DNA from: Streptomyces cavernae
GTDB taxonomy: Bacteria > Actinomycetota > Actinomycetes > Streptomycetales > Streptomycetaceae
Reading direction: 5' to 3'
Assembly: GCF_004023625.1 (NCBI RefSeq)
Contig: NZ_RPDJ01000005.1
Span: 62,001-126,000 of the forward strand
Length of the DNA stretch: 64,000 nt
Part shown: positions 33,139-41,664 of the stretch, piece after piece
Numbering within the stretch: position 1 is the first letter of the stretch
How the letters are laid out: each line of letters starts with the position of its first letter
Notes under the pieces: generated by a model
Told to the model about the DNA's origin: nothing
The model's input: the letters and a program-made list of their open reading frames with translations, nothing else
The model's database searches: none
Position numbers and translations under genes: made by a program

Positions 33139-34065
33139 ATGAACGCCACCACCACCCGCGGGGCGCTGCTCGCCGCCCTCGCCTGCGTCCTCGTCGGAGG
33201 CTCCTTCACCGCCAACAGCGTGCTCGGCGACTATCCGTACGCGGGCGGCCAGTTCCTGCGCTACGGGCTCGCTTGCCTGCTCCTGCTGCCCCTCCTCCCG
33301 CGTGGCCGGGCCGCACGTCTGCGGGGCCTGAGCGCACGCCAGTGGGTGCGGCTCGCGCTGCTGGCGGCCATCGGCATGGTCGGCTTCAACCTCGCCGTCA
33401 TCGCCGCCGAACGCACGGCGGAACCGGCGGTACCGGGCGTCTTCGTGGGCTGCGCGCCCGTGGTGGTGGCCGTCGTGCTGCCCTTCCTCGAGGGCCGCCG
33501 ACCGCAAAGGGCCGTGCTGTACGGGGCGTTGCTCGTGGCCGTCGGGGCGTTCACCGTCCAGGGATGGGGTCGGACCGACGTGACGGGAATCGTCTACTCC
33601 GGGTGCGCGCTCGCCGGAGAGGTCGCCTTCGCGGTGCTCGCCCCGCCCGTGCTGCGTCCCCTGGGGCCGCGGCTGCTGTCCGTCGTCGTGTGCGGGCTCG
33701 CCGCGGCCGAGTCGGCGGCGGCCGGGCTGCTCGCCGACGGCGGGGCGTGGCTGCGCGTGCCGGACCGCACCGAGGCCCTGGCACTGCTGTGGCAGGCGGC
33801 GATCGTCACCGTCGTCGGGTTCGTGTGCTGGTACATGGGCATGCAGCGGCTCGGCACGGAGCGCGCGACGCTCTTCTCCGGCCTCATCCCCGTCGCCGCG
33901 GCCTGCACCGCCCCGCTGGTCGGGACGGGCGCCTACGGGGCGCCGCAGGCCCTGGGAAGCGCCCTCGTGGGCGCCGGAGTGGCGCTGGGATCCGGCGCCC
34001 TGCGACGGCGTGCCTTGCAAGGACGTGCCCCGCGACGGAGTGCCCTGCGACGGAGTGCCCCGTGA
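33139..34065 (+). CDS. EamA (DMT superfamily) transporter
   Basis: This 308-aa protein has ten predicted membrane helices in two EamA repeats; the second half includes WQAAIVTVVGFVCWYMGMQRLGTERATLFSGLIPVAAACTAPLVG, a family hallmark. It probably exports an amino acid, amine or similar compound. The ATG lies seven bases after TAGCGT (33126-33131), so the message is likely leaderless. It diverges from the MocR regulator, which is expected to control it. The last 22 residues are Arg/Ala repeats from a 15-bp tandem repeat and are not part of the usual transporter. Confidence 0.9.
   Translation: MNATTTRGALLAALACVLVGGSFTANSVLGDYPYAGGQFLRYGLACLLLLPLLPRGRAARLRGLSARQWVRLALLAAIGMVGFNLAVIAAERTAEPAVPGVFVGCAPVVVAVVLPFLEGRRPQRAVLYGALLVAVGAFTVQGWGRTDVTGIVYSGCALAGEVAFAVLAPPVLRPLGPRLLSVVVCGLAAAESAAAGLLADGGAWLRVPDRTEALALLWQAAIVTVVGFVCWYMGMQRLGTERATLFSGLIPVAAACTAPLVGTGAYGAPQALGSALVGAGVALGSGALRRRALQGRAPRRSALRRSAP
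33998..34065 (+). repeat. 15-bp tandem repeat forming the C-terminus of the EamA gene
   Basis: Units CCCTGCGACGGCGTG, CCTTGCAAGGACGTG, CCCCGCGACGGAGTG and CCCTGCGACGGAGTG follow at 33998, 34013, 34028 and 34043, and a partial fifth unit supplies the stop. They encode LRRRA/LQGRA/PRRSA/LRRSA. A short GATCC pentamer repeat follows near 34077. Confidence 0.9.
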
Positions 34066-34157
34066 CTACTCGGCCGATCCGATCCGATCCGATCTGACCG
34101 GACCCGACCCGACACGACCGGGGCCGGCCGCACCATCGCCGACCGGCCCGTCCCCGC

Positions 34158-34988
34158 TCAGCGGCTGCCGTCGAGGATGACGCGGGCCACCAGAGCGGGG
34201 TCGTCGTTCATCGGGACGTGCCCGCACCCGGGCAGCCGCACCAGCCGGGCGGCCGGGATGATGTGCTTGGCGCGGACCCCCTGACGGCGCACCAGAAGCC
34301 GGTCCCGGGTGCCCCAGGCGACCGTCACCGGAACCCCGGGCACGTCGTCCGTGAACAGCACGTCGGTGCCGGCCCGGAGGGTCTCGGCGAACCCGGCGGC
34401 GTTGCGCAGCGCCAGCGTCTCGGCGACCACGGCCTCCGGTGAACGCCGGCCGGGGCGTGCGTAGATCGTGCTGGTCAGCGCGGCGCGCCCCGCCGGAGAC
34501 TGGGCCAGCCGCTCCACCATGGACAGGGGCATGCGCTGCGCCGCGTGCCGCATGGCCAGCAGTATGCCGAACGCGTAACGCCGTTCGACGGGCGACCAGA
34601 ACCCGGCGGGCGACAGCGCCGTGACGGACCGTACGAGCTTCTCGCGGCCGAGCTCCAGCGCCAGCAGCCCGCCCAGGGAGTTGCCCGCCACATGGGGACG
34701 CTCGATCTCCAGCGCCTCGCACAGCCCGCCCAGGGCAGGCACCACCGTCGCCAGGTCGTGCGAGAGACCGTCGGGCAGCGCCGGGGACTCGCCGAACCCC
34801 GGCAGGTCCACCGCGATCACGTCACGCTCGGTCGCCAGGATGTCGACCACTGGGTCCCAGGCCTGCCGGTGGTGGCCGATGCCGTGCAGCAGCAGAAGCG
34901 GTTCACCGGCGCCCACGCGCGCGTAGGCGACGGTCACGGTCCGCGGGCCGGACGGAGAGGGGACGTCGAACGAGACCGTGGCGGACAT
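34158..34988 (-). CDS. Alpha/beta hydrolase
   Basis: The 276-aa protein is a classical alpha/beta hydrolase (epoxide hydrolase/MhpC/BphD-like). The oxyanion segment is LLLLHGIGHHRQAW, the nucleophile elbow is VAGNSLGGLLALEL (catalytic Ser), the acid is probably the Asp in VAWGTRDRLLV, and the catalytic His is in LPGCGHVPMNDDP. The ATG at 34988 has GAGGAG seven bases upstream; the longer frame is not used. Imperfect 45-50 bp direct repeats with GACACGCTGACGGAC lie in its upstream region (about 35009-35125). The substrate is unknown. Confidence 0.88.
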   Translation of the reverse strand: MSATVSFDVPSPSGPRTVTVAYARVGAGEPLLLLHGIGHHRQAWDPVVDILATERDVIAVDLPGFGESPALPDGLSHDLATVVPALGGLCEALEIERPHVAGNSLGGLLALELGREKLVRSVTALSPAGFWSPVERRYAFGILLAMRHAAQRMPLSMVERLAQSPAGRAALTSTIYARPGRRSPEAVVAETLALRNAAGFAETLRAGTDVLFTDDVPGVPVTVAWGTRDRLLVRRQGVRAKHIIPAARLVRLPGCGHVPMNDDPALVARVILDGSR

Positions 34989-35204
34989 CTGGTTGCTCCT
35001 CGTCTGGGACACGCTGACGGACAGTCTGGTGGGACACCCCGCGCGACAGCCCTGGAGACACGCTGACGGACGGCCCGAGGCACACACCGACGGACAGTCC
35101 GTGGGGCGCGCCCACGGACCGTCTTGTAGACAGCTTGTCAGCAACTGCTACCGACGGGTAGACCCCGGCTGGACAGACCTCATCCGGTCGGCTGGGACGG
35201 GAAC

Positions 35205-35801
35205 GTGGCAGCCGGCTCCGCGACCGACCTCTTCGAACAGCACCGGCCCGTCCTCCTCGGTGTCGCCCACCGCGTGCCCGGCCGGGTGACCGACGCCGAG
35301 GACGTCGTCCAGGAGGCGTGGCCGCGCTGGTCCGGCGCGGAGTCGCACCGGGTGCGACTCCGCGCCCGTATCCGGTCCGCATCACCACCCGGCTCGCCGT
35401 CGACCGGCTGCGCCACGCGCAGGCGCGCAACGAGGCCTACTGGCCCCTGGCTGCCCCGGTCCCTCGCCGCGGCGGAGAGCGGCGACACCGAGGGGCCCAT
35501 GGCCCTGCTCGCCCCGGACGTCCGGCGGGTCGGCGGCAGTGACGGCAAGGCCCGGGCCCCGCTGCGGGCCGTCGAGTCCGCCGACAAGGTGGGCCGGTTC
35601 CTGGCCGGCGCGGCCCGCAAGGGGGTCGCGGACGTGTCGTTCCGGCTGCTGGAGATCAACGGTGGCACGGCGCTGCCGGCACTCTCCGGCGGCAAGCCGG
35701 ACTGCGTCGTCCAACTGGACGTCCTGGACGGCCGCATCCGGTGCGTATACATCATCCGCAACCCGGAGAAGCTGGTGTCGCTCCCCGCGGCCGAGGGCTG
35801 A
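35205..35801 (+). pseudogene. Broken ECF41 (SigJ-like) sigma factor gene, region 4 deleted
   Basis: The frame opens with a sigma region 2 (DLFEQHRPVLLGVAHRVPGRVTDAEDVVQEAW). Near 35340 it loses its frame: the continuation VRITTRLAVDRLRHAQARNEAYWP is in another frame (visible from about 35372). Near 35430 the first frame returns at GPWLPRSL and goes straight into the SnoaL-like C-terminus (MALLAPDVRRVGGSDGKARAPLR) and ends with the ECF41 signature RNPEKLVSL. Region 4 and its linker, about 90 residues, are missing between GDTEG and the C-terminal domain. The result cannot be a working sigma factor. Confidence 0.75.
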
Positions 35802-35924
35802 GCGCACGGCACGCTCCGGCCGTCCCTCCCCGCGTGACCTGGGTGTCGAGGCTGCGTGACGGGCGCCAACAGTGTGTGAACGCCGTGCCGTACGCGCCCG
35901 GTTGGCGGCCCAGGGAATCGATGA

Positions 35925-35959
35925 TTGGTCTTGACCAAGGGTGGGGGCGGGCCTATCGT
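35925..35959 (+). promoter_or_regulatory. Promoter of the GntR gene with an overlapping dre-like palindrome
   Basis: TTGACC (35931-35936), a 17-base spacer and TATCGT (35954-35959) form a good sigma-HrdB-like promoter. The palindrome TTGGTC-TT-GACCAA (35925-35938) covers the -35. It closely resembles the dre sites (TGGTCTAGACCA core) bound by DasR-type GntR regulators, so autorepression or control by DasR is likely. Confidence 0.65.
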
Positions 35960-36036
35960 CGCGGATAGTGCAGGAACCTTTAATAAACAAGGGCGCTTAA
36001 ACGCCGCCGGGGACACGGCGAACGTCGGAGGACAGG

Positions 36037-36798
36037 GTGGGGACCACACAGCTGGAAACGGTGCCGGAGCCGAAGTACTGGCACCTCAAGACCGTGCTAA
36101 GTGAGGCACTCGACTCCGAGTTCACGGTGGGTGAGGTCCTGCCCAACGAACGGGAGCTGGCGTCCCGTTTCGGGGTGGCACGAGCCACCCTCCGCCAGGC
36201 CTTGGAGCAACTCGAGCTGGAGGGCCGGCTGCAGCGCCGTCGCGGGGTCGGCACCACGGTCGCCCCGCCGCGCATGGGTGTGGCCGTCGGCACCGCGCAG
36301 CACGCGTGGCCGGGAGCGGCCGGCGACGCCTGGCAGCCGGTGGACTGCACGGTCGCGGCCCCGCCCGTGGCGGTGTCGCGCATGCTGGAGACCGGCCGCA
36401 AGGAGCAGGTGCACATCGTGCGCCGCTCCCGGATGACGCACGGCCAGCCCGTCGCCGCCGAACTGCTGTACGTGCCGGACGCCTCGGCGCCCGGTCTGTC
36501 CGCCATAGAGGCGCCCTCCGGATCGGCACGCGCGCGTTCCGTGCTGCGCGCACTGCAGCGGCTGGAGCTGACGGGCCAGGACCGTGCCGTCGAGCTGGGC
36601 TCGGCACGCGCGGACGACGCCAAGGAACTCGACCGGCTGCCCGGAGCACCCGTACTGGTCGTCACCACCCGCTTCTTCGCCGAGGGGCGCACCGCCGCGG
36701 TGTCCGTCGCGACCTACCGCGCCGACACCTGCCGGCTGACCTTCGGCGACACCGGCAATGTGGAGATCCACCACGACCCGGAGCGCCGGGCCTCCTGA
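36037..36798 (+). CDS. GntR/HutC-type transcriptional regulator (DasR-like)
   Basis: The 253-aa regulator has a winged helix at residues about 12-80 (VLPNERELASRFGVARATLRQALEQLELEGRLQRRRGVGTTV) and a UTRA ligand domain (VHIVRRSRMTHGQPVAAELLYVPD, LVVTTRFFAEGRTAAVSVATYRADTCRLTF). HutC/UTRA proteins sense sugars or amino-sugar phosphates, as DasR senses GlcN-6-P. The GTG at 36037 has GGAGG five bases upstream. A dre-like palindrome sits on its promoter. It converges on a ROK-family regulator, another sugar-sensing group, so both may belong to an amino-sugar response. No transport or catabolic gene is adjacent. Confidence 0.9.
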   Translation: MGTTQLETVPEPKYWHLKTVLSEALDSEFTVGEVLPNERELASRFGVARATLRQALEQLELEGRLQRRRGVGTTVAPPRMGVAVGTAQHAWPGAAGDAWQPVDCTVAAPPVAVSRMLETGRKEQVHIVRRSRMTHGQPVAAELLYVPDASAPGLSAIEAPSGSARARSVLRALQRLELTGQDRAVELGSARADDAKELDRLPGAPVLVVTTRFFAEGRTAAVSVATYRADTCRLTFGDTGNVEIHHDPERRAS

Positions 36799-36823
36799 CC
36801 CGCGCCGTCCACGGTCCGCACCC

Positions 36824-36851
36824 GCACGCCCCGGGACTTCCCGGGGCGTGC
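36824..36851. terminator. Strong hairpin between convergent gntR and ROK genes
   Basis: GCACGCCCCGGG (36824-36835) and CCCGGGGCGTGC (36840-36851) are a perfect 12-bp stem with a four-base loop, ACTT. It should terminate transcription from both sides. Confidence 0.85.
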
Positions 36852-36868
36852 CGCGCTGTCGGCCGCAG

Positions 36869-38023
36869 TCAGCGGCCCGTCACCGTGCCCTCCACCGCGA
36901 ACAGCTGCGCCTCCACATGGTCCAGCGCCAGCCGCAGCGCGCCCATCGCGACGGCGGCCTCGCCGAGCACCGACTGGGCGACGCGGGGCGGGCGCAGACA
37001 GTAGCGCGCGAGTTCCTGGCGCAGTGGCTCCAGCACGCCGTCCAGGCCCGTCGCCCAGCCGCCGATCACCACCAGCTCGGGATCGAGGGCGAGCACCAGC
37101 GCGGCCACGTCGTGCACCAGCCGCCGGATGAACCGGTCCACGGCCGCGCGCGCCCGCTCATCGCCTTCGCGCGCGTGCTTGAAGACCTCCGCGACCGCCT
37201 GCTCGTCCAGCGGGTGCAATGGTGTGTCCGTGGTCGACAGCAGCGTCTCCGGAGTGGCTTCGCGGCCCAGCAGGTGCAGCGCCCCGATCTCGCCGGCCGC
37301 GCCGCCGTACCCGCGGTGCAGCCGCCCCCCGATCAGTGAACCGGCGCCGGGGCTCAGCCCCGCCAGTACGAACACCATGTCGTCGGAGTCGACGCCCGCA
37401 CCCTTCCAGTGCTCGGCCACGGCCGCCGCGTTGGCGTCGTTCTCCACCAGCACCGGGCACTTGAAGGACCGCTGCAGCCGCTCGCCCAGCTGCAGGCCCG
37501 TCCACTCCGGCAGGGCGGTGCCGAGGCGCACCGTGCCATCCGCCTCGACGATGCCCGGGGTGCCCACGCCGACCGCCTGCAGCGAACCGCGCGCGATCCC
37601 TGAGCGGCGCAGCAGGTCGGCCACCGCGGTGCGCAGCCGCTCCAGCCGCTCGTCGGCGGACGCCGTCTCGGACACGTCCTTGGCCGTCGATCCCAACAGC
37701 CGGCCGTCCAGGTCGGACAGCAGCACGGCGACCCCGTGCGCGCCGATCTCCAGTCCCAGCAGATGGCCTGCCTCCGCCCGGAAGCGGAACCGCCGCGCGG
37801 GCCGCCCCTGACGCCGCGCGGCGCCCTCCTCGGCCGCCTTCTCGACCACCAGCCCCGCGTCGATCAGCCCCTCGACCACACCCTCGACCGTGGGCCGGGA
37901 CAACCCGGTCACCCGGGCGACCTCGGTGAGCGTCGCGGAATCGGTGGCGCGCAGCGTGTGCAGCACCACGGCGGAGTTGATCCGCCGCAGCAGAGAGGGG
38001 TCCCCGCCGGTCAGCCGCCCCAA
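36869..38023 (-). CDS. ROK family transcriptional regulator/sugar kinase
   Basis: This 384-aa ROK protein combines an N-terminal HTH (LRRINSAVVLHTLRATDSATLTEVARVTGLSRPTVEGVVEGLIDAG) with a sugar-kinase-like domain. ROK signatures are visible: GLEIGAHGVAVLLSDLDG (ATP phosphate loop), VGVGTPGIVEADG, ENDANAAAVAEHW and RGYGGAAGEIGALHLLGRE. The usual zinc-site CxCGxxGC motif of ROK proteins is absent, so it may not bind zinc. It probably represses genes for sugar use. The TTG at 38023 is well supported by GGGAGG six bases upstream. It converges on the GntR gene. Confidence 0.9.
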   Translation of the reverse strand: MGRLTGGDPSLLRRINSAVVLHTLRATDSATLTEVARVTGLSRPTVEGVVEGLIDAGLVVEKAAEEGAARRQGRPARRFRFRAEAGHLLGLEIGAHGVAVLLSDLDGRLLGSTAKDVSETASADERLERLRTAVADLLRRSGIARGSLQAVGVGTPGIVEADGTVRLGTALPEWTGLQLGERLQRSFKCPVLVENDANAAAVAEHWKGAGVDSDDMVFVLAGLSPGAGSLIGGRLHRGYGGAAGEIGALHLLGREATPETLLSTTDTPLHPLDEQAVAEVFKHAREGDERARAAVDRFIRRLVHDVAALVLALDPELVVIGGWATGLDGVLEPLRQELARYCLRPPRVAQSVLGEAAVAMGALRLALDHVEAQLFAVEGTVTGR

Positions 38024-38216
38024 CGTCGTCCTCCCAGCTCGTGCGCGTGTGTGGGCGGATCGTACTCGGCGCCGCGCTGACCTGCGAGTGCCGGGTGGAG
38101 ATCATCCCGCGGAGGGGAAGGTGCCGCGCCGCCGGCGGGGCCGTGACCGGCGGCTGGTCGGGGCAAGGACCGGGCGTGCCGCGCCCGGCCGGCAGGGTCT
38201 TCAACTGGTGGGTGTT

Positions 38217-38376
38217 TCATTTAGGGATCCTTGTTGATGCTGCATAGCAGGGTTGGCGTGGATCTATAGGTAATCCGTGGTCTGTCATGCGATGGTGTGG
38301 GGCTCGCGCCGGGTCGGGCTGTCCGGTGCTGATGCGGCCGTAGGGTCCGTGGTCTTGGAGCTTCTTCGTTTGGCGG
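38217..38376. mobile_element. Low-GC scar, possible end of an insertion element
   Basis: From about 38217 to 38290 the G+C content drops to about half (CATTTAGGGATCCTTGTTG..., then a GGATCTATAGGTAATCC stretch), against about 72% around it. The sequence then merges into a truncated permease gene. The minus-strand frame ending at 38217 looks like the tail of foreign DNA but is not recognised. I see no clear terminal repeats or transposase. The rest of 38024-38216 is the ROK upstream region without a gene. Confidence 0.35.
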
Positions 38377-38744
38377 TGGCCGCGCGGACGGGGCTCGGGG
38401 CCGCCGCGGACGGACTGTCCTGGGGCGAGCAGGTGCGCGGGGTGGCGGGCTTCGGGATCTACGTCATGTTGATGGCGCTGTTCGCGGCCGGGCTCGCGGC
38501 GTTGCTGGGGAGCGGTGTGACGGCGATCGGCATCATGATCCCATTCATTCTGCTTGCCTCGTTCGTGTTCGGTTACATGGCCGACGGGTTGACGGACGGC
38601 CTGCCCGACAGGGCCGGGCAGGCCGTCCTCCACGAGACCTCGGAAGGGCACCTCGGGCCGTGGTCGGGCCTCCTGGTGACGTTCGCCTGGACGGCCGGCG
38701 TGCTCCTGGCGGGCGCATGGAGCGTACGTCGGCGGGACGCCTGA
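38377..38744 (+). pseudogene. Truncated ABC-2 type permease (C-terminal part only)
   Basis: The frame encodes about the last 120 residues of an ABC-2 permease: GLSWGEQVRGVAGFGIYVMLMALFAAGLAALL, GVTAIGIMIPFILLASFVFG, then GPWSGLLVTFAWTAGVLLAGAWSVRRRDA, which is a normal end for the family. The N-terminal helices and the partner ATPase are missing, and the low-GC scar lies just upstream. The open frame can be read from an ATG at 38277 but that part does not resemble the family. It is most likely a remnant cut by an insertion. Confidence 0.6.
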
Positions 38745-38790
38745 GCCCGGAGCCTGCGTTGCGTGGCGCCGCACCGAACGGGAGAGGGCG

Positions 38791-38811
38791 ACCTGCCCTT
38801 TCCGGGCAGGT
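38791..38811. terminator. Hairpin after the permease remnant
   Basis: ACCTGCCC (38791-38798) and GGGCAGGT (38804-38811) pair perfectly over TTTCC. It lies between the permease remnant and the convergent small membrane protein gene. Confidence 0.6.
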
Positions 38812-38821
38812 GGTTGGGCGG

Positions 38822-39043
38822 CTACCAGTAGCGCGGCTGTCCCGTGCTGTGGGCCGGTGTGGGATCCGGCGCCCCCGGGCCCTCGTAGGAGGCGCCCGTC
38901 GCGTGCAGGACGAGCGCGATCACCACTGCGAGGACGATGGCACCGAGGAGCATGTCGGTGATCGCCTTCACCAGAAGTTCGAGGACGCGCTTTCCGGGAA
39001 GTAATACTAGGCAAATCAGTATGACGAAGGACATGGTGGACAT
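38822..39043 (-). CDS. Small membrane protein of unknown function
   Basis: The 73-aa product (MSTMSFVILICLVLLPGKRV...) has two hydrophobic segments, residues about 4-16 and 27-46, around a short basic loop, then a polar Pro/Gly tail ending QPRYW. The ATG at 39043 follows GGAGG by five bases, a good ribosome site, which supports it as a real gene. The 5' codons are AT-richer than the surroundings. It diverges from the STAND regulator at 39211 and may be linked with it. I do not recognise a family. Confidence 0.6.
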   Translation of the reverse strand: MSTMSFVILICLVLLPGKRVLELLVKAITDMLLGAIVLAVVIALVLHATGASYEGPGAPDPTPAHSTGQPRYW

Positions 39044-39210
39044 CGGATCCTCCGCTCGGACCACACCACATCGGCTGAGATGCCTACTACGCTGCACTTC
39101 AGCCCAGGGTGGTCCAAGGTGCGAAGGGGTTCACGTTGGTTACGAACGCGGACAATCTACTCATTATCCTATCGATTCCGGCATCGTGAACCCGTTGCGG
39201 GCCGAGAAGC

Positions 39211-41592
39211 ATGGACGAACGGACACCGGGGGCCCAAGACGTCCCGCCGGCCCCGGAGACAGCACGCACCATCGCCGAATTCGGTGCTCTGCTCCGGCAG
39301 TTGCGTATCTGGGCGAAGGTCTCGATCGGTGCGCTGGGCAGACAGAGTGTGGGCACCCGCTGCTACGGCAAGCTGGGCAAGGGAACCGTCTCCCAACGGG
39401 AACGAGGGCAAGGCATGCCCAAGTCCTATGACGATTACGAGTTGTTCGTGGACTGCTTCGTGCGCGCCTGTCTCGCCGGAACCGACCTGACGCCCGACAA
39501 CGTCGAGGCCGAGGTCGCACGCTGGTGCGGCGCATGGCGGGAGCTGGCCAACGCGCCCTGCCCGGACCCGGTCGCCGAACACGTGGTGCCGCGTTCGCTG
39601 CCGCCGTCGATGACCGCCTACCTGGCGGGCCGCCACACGAACGTCGACGAGTTGGACCAGCTGCTGCCCGGCTCGTCCGCGGGACACGACGCCCCGCTCG
39701 TCGCCATCACCGGGCCGCCCGGTGTCGGCAAGACGACGCTGGCCGTCCACTGGGCCCATCGGGTGGCGGACCAGTTCCCGGACGGGCAGCTCTACGTCGA
39801 CCTCTGCGGCTGGGACAGTGCCCATGAGGCTCTCGCGCCGGAGACGGTGCTGGGCCGCTTCCTCAGGGACATCGGTGTTCCCGACGCGGAGATGCCGACG
39901 ACACTGGACGATCTCCAGGCGCGGTACCGCACCGAGATCGCCGACAGGCGCATGCTGCTGGTCCTCGACAACGCCGCCGGGTCCGAACAGATACGCCCCC
40001 TGCTGCCGGGTTCACGCCACTGCCGCGTCGTGGTGACCAGTCGCGCTCCGGTGACGGGCGTCGGCGCCCGCGCCATGCCGCTCGGCGTGCTGAGCGAGAC
40101 CGAGTCGTCCGACCTGATCGTCTCGCTCATCGGCGGCACACGCGCCCGGAGCGAACCCGAGGCGGTCGACCGTCTGACACGCCTGTGCGGACGGTTGCCG
40201 CTCGCCTTGCGCGTGGTGGCCGAGAGCATCGCCGTTCGTCCAGCCATCCTGGTGGCCGAGGCAGCCGAAGAGATCGCCGACGAGACGACCCGCCTGGACG
40301 CCCTCGTCGCGGGCGACGACGAACCCCGCGACATCCGCTCGATCTTCTCCTGGTCACTGCGCGGCCTCAGCCCGTCGTCCGGCCGGCTCTTCCGGCTGCT
40401 CGGCCTGCACGAAGGGCCCGACATACCGCTTCCCGCCGTCGCGGCGCTGGCCGACATGCCGACGGCCGCGGCGGGGAGGCTGGTCCAGACACTCGCCCGC
40501 GTCAACATGATCGAGCAGCGCCCGGGTGGCCGCTACCGCTTCCACGACCTGCTGCGGCTGTACGCACGGGAACGCGCGCTCGCGGAGATCCCCCGGGAGG
40601 AACGGCTCGAGGCAGTCAGAAGGCTGGGCGCCTGGTATCTCAAGGCGGGTGACGTTTTGGACCGGGTCTTCGCCCCCCGGCGCCGGCGCGTGCCGATCGA
40701 CGATCACGAGCTCCCCGCCGTCCCCGCGGCGCCGCACCTGCAGGACCACCGTGCGGCGTTCGCCTGGGGTGACACGGAACGGGCCAACGTCCTCACGGTG
40801 GTGCGCCAGTGCGCGCGGGAGGGCCTGGACGCCATCGCGTGGCTGCTCACCGCTGCGATGGGCGAGTACTTCTACCTCCGGCGGATGTGGTCGGATCTCT
40901 ACGGGACCCACGCGGACGCCCTGCCTTCCGCGCAGCGGGAGGGCCCCTTCGCGGAGGGCTGGATCCGCAACAACCTCGGATTCGCAGGAAGTTACCTCGA
41001 CCTCCATCGCGAGGCGGAGCAGCACTGCCGGATCGCGGTGGAGGCCACCAGCAGCATTGACGACTGGATGGGGCTGGGCATCGCCTGGAACAACCTCGGG
41101 CTCGCCCTCACCGGACTGCAGCAGTGGGAAGAGGCCGTCGCGGCGTTCGAGCGCGCCCTGGAACTGCATCGCTCCCACGGCATCCGATGGGGCGAGGCCC
41201 ACGCCGTGATGAACATGGCACGGGCCTGCTCCAGAAGGGGCGAGTGGGCCTCAGCCGTCGAACACTACGAGCGGGCCCGGGAACTGCACGGCGTCATCGG
41301 CAACCGTGTGCTGGAGGGGACCATGCTGCACGAGCTGGGCCTCGCGCACGCCTCGCAGTCCCACTGGAGCGAGGCCACCGACTGCTATCTGCGCGCTCTG
41401 ACGGTGCACAACGAGGTGGACAACCGCATCGGTGCCGGCATCACCCTCGACGACCTGGGCACGGCGCTGCTGGCCGAGGGACACCGGGAGGAGGCGTTCG
41501 ACCGGTGGAGCCAGGCCCTGATCGTCCTCGACGAACTGGCGCACCCACGCGCCGCGCTCGTACGCAGTCGCGTGGAATCCGTGCGGTGGTGA
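39211..41592 (+). CDS. STAND regulator: HTH-like N-terminus, NB-ARC ATPase, TPR repeats
   Basis: This 793-aa protein has an XRE-like N-terminal part (FGALLRQLRIWAKVSIGALGRQ, residues about 26-100). An NB-ARC module follows, with P-loop AITGPPGVGKTTLAVHWAHRV near residue 165, Walker B RRMLLVLDNAAGSEQ and the GLPLAL-type box CGRLPLALRVVAE. A winged-helix segment and about six TPR-like repeats end it (AWNNLGLALTGLQQWEEAVAAFERALELH, AHAVMNMARACSRRGEWASAVEHYERARELH). AfsR/GutR-type proteins of this build are transcription regulators of specialised metabolism; similar STAND proteins act in phage defence. No SARP domain is present. The effector and target are unknown. Confidence 0.85.
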   Translation: MDERTPGAQDVPPAPETARTIAEFGALLRQLRIWAKVSIGALGRQSVGTRCYGKLGKGTVSQRERGQGMPKSYDDYELFVDCFVRACLAGTDLTPDNVEAEVARWCGAWRELANAPCPDPVAEHVVPRSLPPSMTAYLAGRHTNVDELDQLLPGSSAGHDAPLVAITGPPGVGKTTLAVHWAHRVADQFPDGQLYVDLCGWDSAHEALAPETVLGRFLRDIGVPDAEMPTTLDDLQARYRTEIADRRMLLVLDNAAGSEQIRPLLPGSRHCRVVVTSRAPVTGVGARAMPLGVLSETESSDLIVSLIGGTRARSEPEAVDRLTRLCGRLPLALRVVAESIAVRPAILVAEAAEEIADETTRLDALVAGDDEPRDIRSIFSWSLRGLSPSSGRLFRLLGLHEGPDIPLPAVAALADMPTAAAGRLVQTLARVNMIEQRPGGRYRFHDLLRLYARERALAEIPREERLEAVRRLGAWYLKAGDVLDRVFAPRRRRVPIDDHELPAVPAAPHLQDHRAAFAWGDTERANVLTVVRQCAREGLDAIAWLLTAAMGEYFYLRRMWSDLYGTHADALPSAQREGPFAEGWIRNNLGFAGSYLDLHREAEQHCRIAVEATSSIDDWMGLGIAWNNLGLALTGLQQWEEAVAAFERALELHRSHGIRWGEAHAVMNMARACSRRGEWASAVEHYERARELHGVIGNRVLEGTMLHELGLAHASQSHWSEATDCYLRALTVHNEVDNRIGAGITLDDLGTALLAEGHREEAFDRWSQALIVLDELAHPRAALVRSRVESVRW

Positions 41593-41647
41593 CCGGACGG
41601 TGTCCGCCTGCCCGCCCGGCGCTACCGCCTCCCCCATCCAGGGCAGT

Positions 41648-41664
41648 CCTAGGGGATCCCTAGG
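41648..41664. terminator. Short palindrome between convergent STAND gene and mug
   Basis: CCTAGGG (41648-41654) and CCCTAGG (41658-41664) form a perfect dyad with a three-base centre. The mug stop codon (41660-41662) lies inside the right arm. It may end transcription of both genes, though the loop is short for an RNA hairpin. Confidence 0.4.

Noticed and set aside
38277..38376. The open frame start of the permease remnant as a full small gene
   Set aside because: The first 30-35 codons do not look like a permease and come from the low-GC scar; only the C-terminal part fits the family.
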